A DNA stretch of 64,000 bases from NCBI RefSeq assembly GCF_000426065.1, contig NZ_AUEQ01000010.1, forward strand, positions 45,668 through 109,667, written 5' to 3'. Within the stretch, counting starts at the first letter, position 1; the number at the start of each line of letters is the position of its first letter. This document shows, in pieces, positions 8,861 to 18,131 of the stretch. The translations under genes and the position numbers were made by a program. Under the pieces are notes generated by a model, which made no database searches, was not told the DNA's origin, and saw only the letters and a list, made by a program, of their open reading frames with translations. The stretch is from Mycobacterium sp. URHD0025. GTDB taxonomy: Bacteria > Actinomycetota > Actinomycetes > Mycobacteriales > Mycobacteriaceae.

Positions 8861-9496
8861 ATGCCGCGGCTGACCAGGGCTCAACGCCAGGAACAGACGC
8901 GGGCCGAACTCCTGGAGGCCGCCAAACAGCGGTTTCTGCGCCACGGGTACGCGGCCACCAGCCTCGAAGACATCGCCGACGACGCGGGTTTTTCGAAGGG
9001 TGCCGTGTATTCCAACTTCGGCAGCAAACCCAACCTGTGCCGCGACGTCCTCGAGCTCATCCACCGCGAGAAGTTCGCCGAGATGGCCGCACTCGCGATC
9101 TCCGATGCGGAACTGGAAGGCCGGGTGGCGGCATTGAGTGCGTGGCTCGAACGCACCGCCGGCGATGTCGGCTGGACCATGCTCGAACTCGAATTCGCGG
9201 TGCTGTCACGGAACAATCCCGAGCTCGCCGAGATGATCACCACATTGCGCAACGAGGCCGCGCAGATGGTCATCGACGTGCTGCAGTCCATGTCTGCCGA
9301 ACTCGGGCTGACCGAAGCGCAACTGGCGAACAGTGAGGTCGCGGCGAGCCTGGAAGACCTCGGCAACCTGCTGCTCAGTGCCGGGATCGGCCTCGGCATC
9401 CAACGGGCCATCGATCCGTCGGTCCCTGCGCGGCCGTTCACCGACGCTTTCGGACACCTCGTGAAACTGCTTGCCGCCCTTGGGGCGCCGAAGTAA
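8861..9496 (+). CDS. TetR family transcriptional regulator
   Basis: 211 residues. Seen: N-terminal helix-turn-helix (ATSLEDIADDAGFSKGAVYSNFGSK, residues about 32-56) and a variable ligand-binding C-terminal domain. The ATG at 8861 (MPRLTRAQRQ) is preferred because TetR proteins start just before the first helix. An upstream in-frame ATG at 8741 would overlap the SDR gene. It is likely an autorepressor and repressor of the divergent SDR-monooxygenase operon. The ligand is unknown, probably a lipid-like substrate of that pair. Confidence 0.85.
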   Translation: MPRLTRAQRQEQTRAELLEAAKQRFLRHGYAATSLEDIADDAGFSKGAVYSNFGSKPNLCRDVLELIHREKFAEMAALAISDAELEGRVAALSAWLERTAGDVGWTMLELEFAVLSRNNPELAEMITTLRNEAAQMVIDVLQSMSAELGLTEAQLANSEVAASLEDLGNLLLSAGIGLGIQRAIDPSVPARPFTDAFGHLVKLLAALGAPK

Positions 9497-9511
9497 CCCG
9501 AAGGAGTAGGG

Positions 9512-10561
9512 ATGGCATCACCGCCCACCACACTGTCGACACGACGCCCCAGCCGCAGATCCCGGGCGTGCTACGCCATCGCCCACCGGACAATCCTCGT
9601 CCAGGTGCGCAGATCGGTTGCCTACCAAGGACATCGATCCGTAGAGGACCGCCTCGCCACGATCGGCCGCCGGATCAACGCGCTCGCGCGACTCCAGCGC
9701 CTGCGCCCGCGGCGGGGCCTGCAGGTCAGCCGGATCACGCTCGGCCGGGTCACCCTCGAGACGATCCGCACCGTGGAATCGGCTCACCGGCCGCTCGCCG
9801 ACGGTGCCATTCTCTACCTGCACGGTGGGGGATTCGTTCTCGGTGGCTTCGATACCCACTCGCACGTCGTGGTCGCGCTTGCCCGCCGAACCCAACTTCC
9901 CGTTGTGCACGTCGAGTACCGGCAGCACCCCGACGTGACAGTCGACGAGTCCGTAGCGGACTGCCTGCGCGCCTACCGCTGGCTGCTGGGTCAGGGCGCA
10001 GACCCTGCCAGCACAGTCGTCGCCGGCGACTCGGCAGGTGGATTCCTGGCATTCGCAACCGTTCTCGCCGCTCGGGAGCAAGGAGTCGAGGTGCCGGCCG
10101 GCGTCATCGGTATCAGTCCGCTGCTCGAACTCGACGGTGAACGCCGGGCTGGGCATCCCAACTTCGCCGCAGACCGGATGGGCATCGGACTTGCCCTGCC
10201 GATGGTCGTCGAATGCGTCGGCCCCAAGAACTCGGACGGTCACGCCCTGTCACCGGTCAACGGAGTACTCACCGGTTTTCCGCCGAGCCTGATCATCGCG
10301 GCGGAATCCGAGGCGCTGTGCTGCGATGCCGAACGCATGCACGAGCTGCTGACCGATGCGGGGCGGTCATGCACACTCAAGGTCTGGCCCGGTCAGCTCC
10401 ATGCGTTTCCGGCGTTCCTACCGTTCCTTCCGGAGAGCCGCCAGGCCCAGGACTGCATCGTCGAATTCGTTCAGGAGTGCCTGGGCACGAGCAAGCGCAG
10501 CGCCCCTGGCACCGCGGACACCGTCACCGGCAGCGGGAGTGCGAAGTCCCCGTCGGCGTAG
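9512..10561 (+). CDS. Alpha/beta-hydrolase, hormone-sensitive-lipase-type esterase
   Basis: 349 residues. Seen: oxyanion motif HGGGF at 104-108, nucleophile GDSAGG with Ser174, and a late His in GQLHAFP. It hydrolyses short acyl esters, in the family of the mycobacterial Lip esterases. It follows the TetR gene by 15 bases with a GAAGGAG site, so it may be co-transcribed. The last 30 residues, after EFVQECLG, lie beyond the usual domain end and overlap by 91 bases the 3' end of the convergent lipid kinase gene. Confidence 0.8.
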   Translation: MASPPTTLSTRRPSRRSRACYAIAHRTILVQVRRSVAYQGHRSVEDRLATIGRRINALARLQRLRPRRGLQVSRITLGRVTLETIRTVESAHRPLADGAILYLHGGGFVLGGFDTHSHVVVALARRTQLPVVHVEYRQHPDVTVDESVADCLRAYRWLLGQGADPASTVVAGDSAGGFLAFATVLAAREQGVEVPAGVIGISPLLELDGERRAGHPNFAADRMGIGLALPMVVECVGPKNSDGHALSPVNGVLTGFPPSLIIAAESEALCCDAERMHELLTDAGRSCTLKVWPGQLHAFPAFLPFLPESRQAQDCIVEFVQECLGTSKRSAPGTADTVTGSGSAKSPSA

Positions 10562-11370
10562 GCATTGATGCCCGGACATTCGACGTGCACGGTCTTGGCG
10601 CGTTTGGTGGTCACTTCGTCGAGGTCGACGTGGGTGCCCTTGAAAACGGTGGGGAACAGGCGGATCAGCCTGGTGCGGGACGCCGACGTGATCATCGTGA
10701 CGTCGAGCAGGCCGTCCGAATGGTCGGCGCCGGGGCAGATCAGCATGCCGCCGCCGTAGCTGCGGGTGTTGCCGAACGCCGCCAGGGTGAGGTCGGTGCG
10801 GATCTCGGGACCGTCGTCGAACGTGAGCCGGAACGGCAGCAGCCGTAACTTCGAAATCTCGGCGAGCATCGCCACGTTGTAGCGCATCCGCCCGTGCGGC
10901 CAGCGCATCCGGTTCGTCCGATCGCTGACCAGAGAATCGAATCCGGCGGCCATCACGGTGCCGAACCACTTGACCGCACCGGTGGTATCCAGGATGTGGC
11001 CGAGGTCGACCGTCTCGGTGTGACCATCGGCCACGATGTCGGCGGCGGCCTCGGGATCGCCTGTAGGGAGGCGGTATTCGCGGGCATGGTCGTTTCCCGT
11101 CCCGGCGGGCACAATGCCCAAGGGCACGTCGCCGGTGGCAAGGGCCTGCAGTGCCAGCGAGATCACGCCGTCGCCGCCGACCACCACGAGTGCGTCCGTG
11201 CCGCGGTCGAGGGCATCGTCGACCAGACGGCGGGCGTGCGCGGCGTCGGTCCCGACGATCGCGCAGACATCGATACCGCGTCGCTGAAGCGCGGCGACTG
11301 CCCGCTCGGCCGCATGCGGTGCATTGCCATGTCCAGACATGGGATTGGTCAGGACCGTGACCTGCTTCAC
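10471..11370 (-). CDS. Diacylglycerol/lipid kinase (DAGK catalytic family)
   Basis: 299 residues. It phosphorylates a lipid such as diacylglycerol using ATP, on the inner face of the membrane. Seen: GGDG nucleotide motif at 65-68, PAGTGND near 87-93, and the C-terminal beta-sandwich that ends in GALRLLVP. It matches Rv2252 in context; that enzyme is reported as a diacylglycerol kinase linked to phosphatidylinositol mannoside synthesis. The GTG start at 11370 overlaps the TGA of the FAD oxidase gene (GTGA), so the two are coupled. Confidence 0.85.
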   Translation of the reverse strand: MKQVTVLTNPMSGHGNAPHAAERAVAALQRRGIDVCAIVGTDAAHARRLVDDALDRGTDALVVVGGDGVISLALQALATGDVPLGIVPAGTGNDHAREYRLPTGDPEAAADIVADGHTETVDLGHILDTTGAVKWFGTVMAAGFDSLVSDRTNRMRWPHGRMRYNVAMLAEISKLRLLPFRLTFDDGPEIRTDLTLAAFGNTRSYGGGMLICPGADHSDGLLDVTMITSASRTRLIRLFPTVFKGTHVDLDEVTTKRAKTVHVECPGINAYADGDFALPLPVTVSAVPGALRLLVPRHS

Positions 11371-12980
11371 GGAATCAGCTTGCCCGGGTTGAGGATTCCG
11401 GCCGGATCCAGCGTGGCCTTGACCGCCCGCAGTACCGCGACGCCGAGCTCACCGACCTCCTCACGCATCCACGGGAGGTGGTCGGCGCCGACCGCATGGT
11501 GGTGGGTGATGGTGCCGCCGCCCCGCACCATCGCCTCGGAAGCGGCCTTCTTGGCGGCCTGCCACTGCTCGACCGGATTGCCGCGCTGGGCGGCCACGAC
11601 CGTGAAGTACAACGAGGCGCCGGTGGGGTACACATGCGAAATGTGACACATCACCAGGGCCGCCGTGCCGGATTCGGCGAGCGCGGTGGTCAGCGCACCG
11701 GTGACGGCGGCCTTGAGTGCGGCCAGGTTGGACCACGTCGTGGCGGTCTCCAGTGTTTCGCACAGCGCGCCGGCAGCCAACAGAGAGTCGCGCAGGTACG
11801 GGGCATTGAACCGGCCGTGCTCCCAGGCCCGGGCGGGCGCATCGCCCAGCGTGGTGCCACCGTGAGCTTCCAGGACGGCCCGGGTCTCGGCGTGGCGGCT
11901 CTCGGTGTGCGCCGCGGTGCCCTCGAACAGGGTGATGGCCAGGCAACCGCCAGTGATGCTCTGCCCGCCAATGCTTTCCGTGGTGGCCAGGTTCACCCCG
12001 GTCTCGGCCTCGTCGGAGAGCCGGATCACCGTGGGCCCGGTGCCGGTCTGGGTGACGACCCGCAGGGCCTCGGCGCCGGTGGCGAAGTCCGGGAAGGACC
12101 AGGCCTCGTAGCGTGTGGTCTCAGGTACCGGATGCACGCGCACCCGAACCCGGGTGATGACGCCGAAAACGCCTTCCGAGCCGAGGAGCAGCTGACGCAG
12201 GTCCGGACCGGCTGCTGAGGCCGGTGCCCGCCCGAGGTCCAGTGTGCCGGCCGGAGTGACGGCTCGCAGGCCGCGGACCATGTCATCGAAGCGACCGTAT
12301 CCGGCGGAATCCTGCCCCGAGGAGCGGGTCGCAGCGAACCCACCGATGGTGGCGAACTGGAAGCTCTGCGGAAAATGGCCCAGCGAGAAGCCCTGTGCGC
12401 CAAGCAATGCCTCTGCCTGTGGTCCGGTCACGCCCGCGCCGAGCTCGGCCTCACCGGCCACCTCGTCAAGGCTGTGTAGTTCATCGAGACGGCGTAGGTC
12501 GAGCGCGACGACGGCAGTGAAGCCCCCGCGCAGCGGATCGAGACCACCCACGACGCTCGTCCCGCCGCCGAACGGAACGACGGCGATCCGGTGTTCGGCG
12601 CACCAAGCCAGGATCGCGGCGACCTCGTCCTCGGACCCCGGGAGCAGCACCGCGTCGGGCGCATCCTGTACACCCGAAGCGTTGCGGCGCAGCAGATCCG
12701 GTGTCGACTTGCCGCCGGCGTGCAACAGCCGTGACATGGTGTCGGTACCGCAATGCTGTGCGCCGACGATCGCGGTGAGGGCGTCCCGATCGGCCTCCGA
12801 CAGCGCCGACGGACGCAACTGCACCTGCTCGGGCGTCACCTCTTCGGCTGTCGCGGCATCGACGCCGAGAGCCTGCTGCAGCAGGGACCGGATTCCGTCG
12901 GACAGCGGCTTGGCGGCCTGCGGGTCGCCCCAGGCATTCCACTTCATCGGAGGCAGAAACTGTTCAGCCGGCTGAGTCAT
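11367..12980 (-). CDS. FAD-linked oxidase (alkyl-DHAP synthase/glycolate oxidase-like)
   Basis: 537 residues. An FAD-binding PCMH (VAO-type) flavoprotein. Seen: the FAD pyrophosphate loop PFGGGTSVVGG near residue 137, GHFPQSFQFATIGGFAATRSSGQ in the middle, and the C-terminal cap ending in DPAGILNPGKLIP. The family includes alkyldihydroxyacetonephosphate synthases and D-lactate/glycolate oxidases; the DHAP-synthase look fits a lipid role beside the lipid kinase. It corresponds to Rv2251. It is divergent from the TetR gene with only 17 bases between starts. Confidence 0.8.
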   Translation of the reverse strand: MTQPAEQFLPPMKWNAWGDPQAAKPLSDGIRSLLQQALGVDAATAEEVTPEQVQLRPSALSEADRDALTAIVGAQHCGTDTMSRLLHAGGKSTPDLLRRNASGVQDAPDAVLLPGSEDEVAAILAWCAEHRIAVVPFGGGTSVVGGLDPLRGGFTAVVALDLRRLDELHSLDEVAGEAELGAGVTGPQAEALLGAQGFSLGHFPQSFQFATIGGFAATRSSGQDSAGYGRFDDMVRGLRAVTPAGTLDLGRAPASAAGPDLRQLLLGSEGVFGVITRVRVRVHPVPETTRYEAWSFPDFATGAEALRVVTQTGTGPTVIRLSDEAETGVNLATTESIGGQSITGGCLAITLFEGTAAHTESRHAETRAVLEAHGGTTLGDAPARAWEHGRFNAPYLRDSLLAAGALCETLETATTWSNLAALKAAVTGALTTALAESGTAALVMCHISHVYPTGASLYFTVVAAQRGNPVEQWQAAKKAASEAMVRGGGTITHHHAVGADHLPWMREEVGELGVAVLRAVKATLDPAGILNPGKLIP

Positions 12981-12982
12981 GC

Positions 12983-13015
12983 GTTACAGTATTACACATG
13001 ATGTCAATCAGTAAC
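12983..13015. promoter_or_regulatory. Candidate TetR operator over the divergent starts
   Basis: AT-rich inverted repeat GTTAC-N23-GTAAC, with an inner imperfect repeat TTACA/TGTCAA, fills the 17-base gap between the FAD oxidase and TetR starts. It covers the TetR initiation codons. Leaderless or near-leaderless transcription is likely here. Confidence 0.4.
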
Positions 13016-13585
13016 GATCGTTCGCTGAGCGACCAGATCTTGGACGCCGCCGCCAGCTGTGTGCTGGCCTTCGGCGTGGACCGGGTGACCCTGGCCGAGA
13101 TCGCCCGGCGGGCCGGTATCAGCCGACCAACCGTGTACCGCCGTTTCCCCGACACCCAGTCGATCCTGGCCGCGCTGCTCACCGCGCGGATCGTGGGTGT
13201 GCTGGACGAAACCGGCAGTCAGGGCCCTGGTCGTGCGGCGCTGGTGGCGCGCATGGTGACGGTGGCAGGACGGCTGCGCCGCGACGAGGTGATCATGGCG
13301 GTCCTGCACTCCGCACCGGAGTTGGCGATGGTCTACATCGCCGAACGGCTGGGCACCAGCCAGCAGATCCTGATCGACGCACTGGCCGGTGAGCTCAAGC
13401 TCGCCCAGGAGGTCGGCAAGGAGAACGACCGCGTCCGGTCGGGAGACCCGCGCCAGCTGGCCACAATGTGCCTGCTCATCACGCAGTCGGCGATCCAGTC
13501 CGCCCAGATGGTCGAGCCCATCCTCGACGCCGACGCCCTCGCGGCCGAGCTCACCCACGCGCTGAACGGATACCTGGCGTCGTGA
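12998..13585 (+). CDS. TetR family transcriptional regulator (Rv2250c-like)
   Basis: 195 residues with an N-terminal helix-turn-helix (VTLAEIARRAGISRPTVYRRF) at about residues 29-49. ATG at 12998 or 13001. Its stop overlaps the GTG of glpD1 (GTGA), so regulator and glycerol-3-phosphate dehydrogenase are co-translated. It is divergent from the oxidase-lipid kinase operon. It likely controls both directions, tying glycerolipid synthesis to glycerol-3-phosphate oxidation. The effector is unknown. Confidence 0.85.
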   Translation: MMSISNDRSLSDQILDAAASCVLAFGVDRVTLAEIARRAGISRPTVYRRFPDTQSILAALLTARIVGVLDETGSQGPGRAALVARMVTVAGRLRRDEVIMAVLHSAPELAMVYIAERLGTSQQILIDALAGELKLAQEVGKENDRVRSGDPRQLATMCLLITQSAIQSAQMVEPILDADALAAELTHALNGYLAS

Positions 13586-15129
13586 CCGGTCCCACAGCGC
13601 TCAACCGCCGAAGACGCGCAACCGAATTGGCCGAACTCGCCGACGGCGAACAGGCCGATGTGATCGTCATCGGCGGCGGGATCACCGGTGCGGGCATCGC
13701 GCTGGATGCCGCCACCCGGGGCCTGCGGGTCGTGCTGGTGGAGAAACACGATCTGGCTTTCGGGACCAGCCGGTGGAGTTCGAAACTCGTGCACGGCGGT
13801 CTGCGTTATCTGGCCACCGGCAACGTCGGGATCGCCCGCCGCAGTGCGATCGAGCGCGGAATCCTGATGACCCGCAATGCACCTCATCTCGTCAAGGCCA
13901 TGCCGCAGCTGGTACCCCTGCTGCCGTCGATGGGACGCGCGTCGCGGGCGTTGGTGCGCACCGGATTCGTCGCCGGCGACGGTCTGCGCAGGCTTGCGGG
14001 CACCAGCGCGTCGGCCCTGCCGCGGTCGAGCCGGGTGGATGCGCGTCGGGCTGTCGAACTGGCGCCGACCGTTCGCACCGAGGGGCTCGACGGCGCATAC
14101 CTGGCCTACGACGGCCAGCTCATCGATGACGCCCGACTGGTGACCGCGGTCGCCCGGACCGCCGCGCAGCACGGGGCCCGCATCCTGACCCGGGTCTCGG
14201 CCCGTGCCGCCGATGCCACGTCGGTGCAGCTGACCGACGAACTGACCGGGCAATCCTTCGACGCGAGTGCGCGTGTCGTCATCAACGCCGCCGGAGTGTG
14301 GGCCGGGGATCTCGACCCGGCGATCATGCTGCGGCCCAGCCGCGGTACGCATCTGGTGTTCGACGCCGCAGCGTTCGGCAATCCGTCAGCGGCCCTGACC
14401 ATTCCGATACCGGGGGAGTTGAACCGGTTCGTCTTCGCGATGCCCGAGCAGCTCGGCCGGGTCTACCTCGGGCTGACCGACGAGGACGCCCCTGGGCCGA
14501 TTCCCGATGTGCCGCAACCGACTCCGGGTGAGATCGCGTTCCTGCTCGACACCGTCAACACCGCACTGGCCACCGACCTGACCACTGCCGACGTACGAGG
14601 GGCGTACGCCGGGCTGCGGCCGCTGATCGACACTGGCGAGGGCAATACCGCCGATGTGTCCCGCGAGCACGCCGTGGTCGAATCCGCGAGCGGGGTGATC
14701 AGCATCATCGGCGGAAAGCTCACCGAATACCGGTACATGGCCCAAGACGTGTTGGACCGGGCGCTGGCTCTGCGCGGGCTGGCCGCGACGAGCTGCCGCA
14801 CGGGCAATCTTCCCCTCGTCGGCGCGCCCGCAAATCCGGTCTCCACCCTGCGATCCCCGCATGCGACGCCCTCCTCGCTGGTGGCGCGGTACGGGGCCGA
14901 GGCGCCCAACGTGATCGCGCAGTCCCGCTGCGTGCGTCCGACCGACCCGGTGGCCGAGGGCATCGACGTGATCCGCGCCGAGTTCGAGTACGCCGTCAGC
15001 CACGAAGGCGCACTGTCGGCCGACGACATCCTGGATCGGCGTACGCGCATCGGGTTGGTGAGCGGCGACCGGGACCTCGCGGCTGAGGCAGCCGCCGAGA
15101 TGATCGCCGAATTCAATGAAGTCGAGTAG
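13582..15129 (+). CDS. glpD1: Glycerol-3-phosphate dehydrogenase
   Basis: 515 residues, the usual size. A membrane-associated FAD enzyme oxidising sn-glycerol 3-phosphate to dihydroxyacetone phosphate and feeding electrons to quinones. Seen: FAD motif IGGGITGAGIA near residues 32-42, SSKLVHGGLRYL near 68-79, and the C-terminal IIGGKLTEYRYMAQDVLDRAL. GTG start at 13582 overlaps the TetR stop. An upstream ATG in the same frame (13468) lies inside the TetR gene and is rejected. M. tuberculosis has the same pair (Rv2249c/Rv2250c). Confidence 0.9.
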   Translation: MTGPTALNRRRRATELAELADGEQADVIVIGGGITGAGIALDAATRGLRVVLVEKHDLAFGTSRWSSKLVHGGLRYLATGNVGIARRSAIERGILMTRNAPHLVKAMPQLVPLLPSMGRASRALVRTGFVAGDGLRRLAGTSASALPRSSRVDARRAVELAPTVRTEGLDGAYLAYDGQLIDDARLVTAVARTAAQHGARILTRVSARAADATSVQLTDELTGQSFDASARVVINAAGVWAGDLDPAIMLRPSRGTHLVFDAAAFGNPSAALTIPIPGELNRFVFAMPEQLGRVYLGLTDEDAPGPIPDVPQPTPGEIAFLLDTVNTALATDLTTADVRGAYAGLRPLIDTGEGNTADVSREHAVVESASGVISIIGGKLTEYRYMAQDVLDRALALRGLAATSCRTGNLPLVGAPANPVSTLRSPHATPSSLVARYGAEAPNVIAQSRCVRPTDPVAEGIDVIRAEFEYAVSHEGALSADDILDRRTRIGLVSGDRDLAAEAAAEMIAEFNEVE

Positions 15130-15209
15130 TCCACTACGCATGGCGTGGCCGGTCGCCGTGAGCACACTGACCCTTGAGGCGCAAACCTGTGCGGTAAGGG
15201 AGCTCGATC

Positions 15210-16334
15210 ATGGCGAAGCGGCTGGTGGTGTGCTGCGACGGCACGTGGAACACACCTGATCAGACAACGGACGGCAAGCCCACGCCCACCAACGTCGCGA
15301 AAGTGGCGATGGCGCTGTCTTCTCACGACGACGACGGGCGAGAGCAGCGCCTGTTCTATCACCGGGGTGTGGGCACCACCCGGTCGGACCGCCTGCTCGG
15401 TGGGGCCTTCGGGGCCGGTCTCTTCCGCGATGTCTGCCAGACCTACCGATTCGTCGTCCAGAACTACCAGCCTGGTGATGAGGTGTATTTCTTCGGATTC
15501 AGCCGCGGGGCGTTCACCGCACGCAGCACGGCGGGCCTGATCCGCAACTCGGGAGTGCTACATCGCGACAATTCTGATCAGATCCAGCAGGCGTACGCGT
15601 TGTACCGCGACCACAGGCCCGCCACCGGTCCGCGTAGCGCCGAGGCGGCGTTGTTCCGGAAGATGTACTCCTACGAAACCGATATCCGGTTCATCGGGGT
15701 CTGGGATACCGTTGGTGCCCTGGGGATTCCATCGGTCGGCGGGTGGCTGGCCCGCCGGTTCAACCGGCGGTACGAATTTCACGACACCACGCTGAGTTCG
15801 AGGGTCGGGGAGGCCTACCAGGCGCTCGCGATCGACGAGCGGCGCGGCCCGTTCGTGCCGACGGTCTGGTCCCGGTCGAACATGGCTCCGCCCACGCAGC
15901 GTCTGGAGCAGGTGTGGTTCACCGGATCGCACTCCGATGTGGGTGGCGGCAACGCCGACCACGGACTCAGCGACATCGCGTTGTGCTGGATGCTGGAGAA
16001 GGCCCGCGGCGCCGGGCTGGCATTCGTCGAAAGGTCCTTCTTGCGTGAGCCACCCGCCGGCGGAGAGCCGGTCTCCGGCGACGAGATCGTCGAGGAGTAC
16101 ACCCGTATCGACCCCAATCCCGCTCAGGAGCCCGAGAATTCACGGAAGGGTATCTACCGCTTCCTGCCGCCGCACGCGCGCGAGGGTGGAAAAGGCGGCA
16201 ACGAGTACATCGCCTCGACCGTCGACCGGGAACAGCGTTCGCGGGGCTGGTGGAAAGCACCGGTACCCGACGACGATCCGGAGCGCAGGATCGTGCCGGT
16301 CAAACTGACCGAGGATCTGACCCGGGTGGGTTAG
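15210..16334 (+). CDS. DUF2235 alpha/beta-hydrolase
   Basis: 374 residues. Seen: N-terminal KRLVVCCDGTWN typical of DUF2235, a nucleophile elbow GFSRGAF with Ser98, and GSHSDVGGG containing a likely catalytic Asp. The family includes the Tle1-type phospholipase effectors of type VI secretion. In mycobacteria, which lack that system, these are stand-alone cytosolic hydrolases of unknown substrate. No signal peptide. It stands alone, with glpD1 upstream and a convergent LysR gene overlapping its stop by four bases. Confidence 0.8.
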   Translation: MAKRLVVCCDGTWNTPDQTTDGKPTPTNVAKVAMALSSHDDDGREQRLFYHRGVGTTRSDRLLGGAFGAGLFRDVCQTYRFVVQNYQPGDEVYFFGFSRGAFTARSTAGLIRNSGVLHRDNSDQIQQAYALYRDHRPATGPRSAEAALFRKMYSYETDIRFIGVWDTVGALGIPSVGGWLARRFNRRYEFHDTTLSSRVGEAYQALAIDERRGPFVPTVWSRSNMAPPTQRLEQVWFTGSHSDVGGGNADHGLSDIALCWMLEKARGAGLAFVERSFLREPPAGGEPVSGDEIVEEYTRIDPNPAQEPENSRKGIYRFLPPHAREGGKGGNEYIASTVDREQRSRGWWKAPVPDDDPERRIVPVKLTEDLTRVG

Positions 16335-17209
16335 ACGTGCGCCAGGATCTGGTCGCGCACGGCCGATCCGGTGTGGCGCTGCCACATCGCCTGGACACCG
16401 ACCAGCAATGGCGGTTCCAGCTCGGCGATCACCACGCGTCCGTCCATGGCGGGGCCGGCGGGAGTGGTGACGAACGCGACGGCACCGGTGGTGAGTGGGG
16501 CGGCGACGGTCGCCGCGCCCTGGACCCGGCTGACGACATAGTCGGGTTCGAATCCGGCACGCCGGCATGCGCCCATCAGAAAGTCGCTGTAGTACGACGC
16601 CCCCGGGGGCGCCCACAACGCGATGCGCTCCCCGGCGAGTTCGTGGATATCGACGGCGGACGAGCCGGCCAGCCGGTGTTCGCCGGGCACGGCCAGCCGT
16701 ACCCGGTCGTAACCCAGGACGGCCGTGGCCAATTCGTTGGTAGGGACCACGCCTCGGCGCACACCGAGCTGCACGCTGCCATCGAGCACCGCGGCGGAGA
16801 GCTCATCGGGGTAGAGCTGGCGGAAGGTGAAGGAGGTGTCGGGGAACGCGGTGATGGCCGGTTCGAGGTGGGTATAGGCTTCGCTGCCGCTGAGTGCCGG
16901 AGTGTGGCCGACGACAAAGACCTCGGCCGCGCCCGCGGCGGTCTCTTCCACCCGTGTGGCCACCGTGTGCGCCGCTGCCAGCAGTGTTCGGCCTTCGGTG
17001 AGAAGCACTTCGCCGGCCAGGGTGAGCGTCAGGCGCCGGCCCTCGCGCCGGAACAGTGTGGCGTTGAGTTCCTTCTCCAGTTGCTGCATCGAGCTGCTGA
17101 GGGCCTGTTGGCTAACGTGCAACGCGGATGCCGCGGCGGTAACGCTTCCTGCCTCGCCGATCGCGATGAACTGGCGCAAACGGCGTAGATCGGAGATCTT
17201 CGAGGTCAC
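16331..17209 (-). CDS. LysR family transcriptional regulator
   Basis: 292 residues. Seen: N-terminal winged helix-turn-helix (LRQFIAIGEAGSVTAAASALHVSQQALSSSMQQLE) followed by a LysR substrate-binding domain. It is divergent from the SDR gene at 17297 with 87 bases between starts, the standard arrangement for a LysR regulator and its target. Its stop overlaps the DUF2235 stop by four bases. The effector is probably related to the SDR substrate. Confidence 0.85.
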   Translation of the reverse strand: MTSKISDLRRLRQFIAIGEAGSVTAAASALHVSQQALSSSMQQLEKELNATLFRREGRRLTLTLAGEVLLTEGRTLLAAAHTVATRVEETAAGAAEVFVVGHTPALSGSEAYTHLEPAITAFPDTSFTFRQLYPDELSAAVLDGSVQLGVRRGVVPTNELATAVLGYDRVRLAVPGEHRLAGSSAVDIHELAGERIALWAPPGASYYSDFLMGACRRAGFEPDYVVSRVQGAATVAAPLTTGAVAFVTTPAGPAMDGRVVIAELEPPLLVGVQAMWQRHTGSAVRDQILAHV

Positions 17210-17223
17210 CGCCCCAATCTATC

Positions 17224-17240
17224 TACAAGTACCGGTTGTG
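17224..17240. promoter_or_regulatory. Candidate LysR binding site
   Basis: Small palindrome ACAA-N7-TTGT in the LysR/SDR divergent region, 15 bases upstream of the regulator start. It is the size and place expected of a LysR box, but the arms are only four bases. Confidence 0.3.
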
Positions 17241-17296
17241 GAAACCTCGGGATTTTGCGTTTTTCATATGTGGATCGCGAAACTACGCTGCGAGGC

Positions 17297-18046
17297 ATGA
17301 GCAAACTGGAAGGGAAATCAGCAATTGTTGCTGCCGGGGCCAAGAATCTCGGTGGCCTGATCAGCGCGACGTTGGCTTCGAGGGGTGTCAACGTTGCCGT
17401 TCACTACAACAGCGCCGCCACAGAGGCTGAGGCCGACAAGACGGTGGCGGCAGTACAGGACGCCGGTGTGAAGGCCGTGAAGGTGCAGGGCGACCTGACC
17501 GTGCCGGCCAACGTCGAGAAACTCTTCGACACGGCCATCGACGCGTTCGGCAGCGTCGACATCGCGATCAACACCGTGGGCAAGGTGTTGCGCAAGCCGT
17601 TCGTGGAAACCACTGAGGCCGAATATGATTCGATGTTCGACATCAACGCCAAGGCGGCCTACTTCTTCCTGCAGCAGGCGGGCAGGCGACTGAACGACGA
17701 TGGCTCGGTCGTCACCATCGTGACCGCGCTGCTGGCGGCCTACACCGACGGCTACTCGACGTACGCGGGCTCCAAGAGTCCCGTCGAGCACTTCACCCGG
17801 GCCGCCTCAAAGGAATTCGGAGTGCGCGGCATCAACGTCAACAACGTGGCCCCCGGTCCGATGGACACGCCCTTCTTCTATCCGCAGGAGACTCCGGAGC
17901 GGGTCGAGTTCCACAAATCGCAGGCGATGGGCAACCGGCTGACCGAGATCACCGACATCGCCCCGCTGGTGGTGTTCCTCGCCGGCGAGGGGCACTGGAT
18001 CAACGGGCAGACCATCTTCGCCAATGGCGGCTACACCACGCGGTAG
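17297..18046 (+). CDS. Short-chain dehydrogenase/reductase with altered glycine motif
   Basis: 249 residues. SDR fold with YAGSK (YxxxK) near residue 157 and a C-terminal GQTIFANGGYTTR typical of FabG-like enzymes. The cofactor glycine motif is unusual: GAKNLGG replaces the common TGxxxGIG, as seen in some divergent SDRs. ATG at 17297 after GAGGC is preferred over a longer in-frame start at 17255 that leaves little promoter room. Likely target of the divergent LysR regulator. Substrate unknown. Confidence 0.8.
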   Translation: MSKLEGKSAIVAAGAKNLGGLISATLASRGVNVAVHYNSAATEAEADKTVAAVQDAGVKAVKVQGDLTVPANVEKLFDTAIDAFGSVDIAINTVGKVLRKPFVETTEAEYDSMFDINAKAAYFFLQQAGRRLNDDGSVVTIVTALLAAYTDGYSTYAGSKSPVEHFTRAASKEFGVRGINVNNVAPGPMDTPFFYPQETPERVEFHKSQAMGNRLTEITDIAPLVVFLAGEGHWINGQTIFANGGYTTR

Positions 18047-18051
18047 CACGC

Positions 18052-18109
18052 CGAGCAGACGTAGAACTGCCCCTTTTCGCTTGAAAAGGGGCAGTTCTGT
18101 GTCTGCTCG
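18052..18109. terminator. Long bidirectional hairpin between SDR and accD6
   Basis: Near-perfect inverted repeat about 58 bases long. Outer arms CGAGCAGAC/GTCTGCTCG enclose the inner arms GAACTGCCCCTTTTC/GAAAAGGGGCAGTTC. It lies between convergent genes and would stop both transcripts. It has the same architecture as the hairpin at 51977. Confidence 0.85.
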
Positions 18110-18131
18110 CGAAAGGCCTTGCGCTGAAGAG

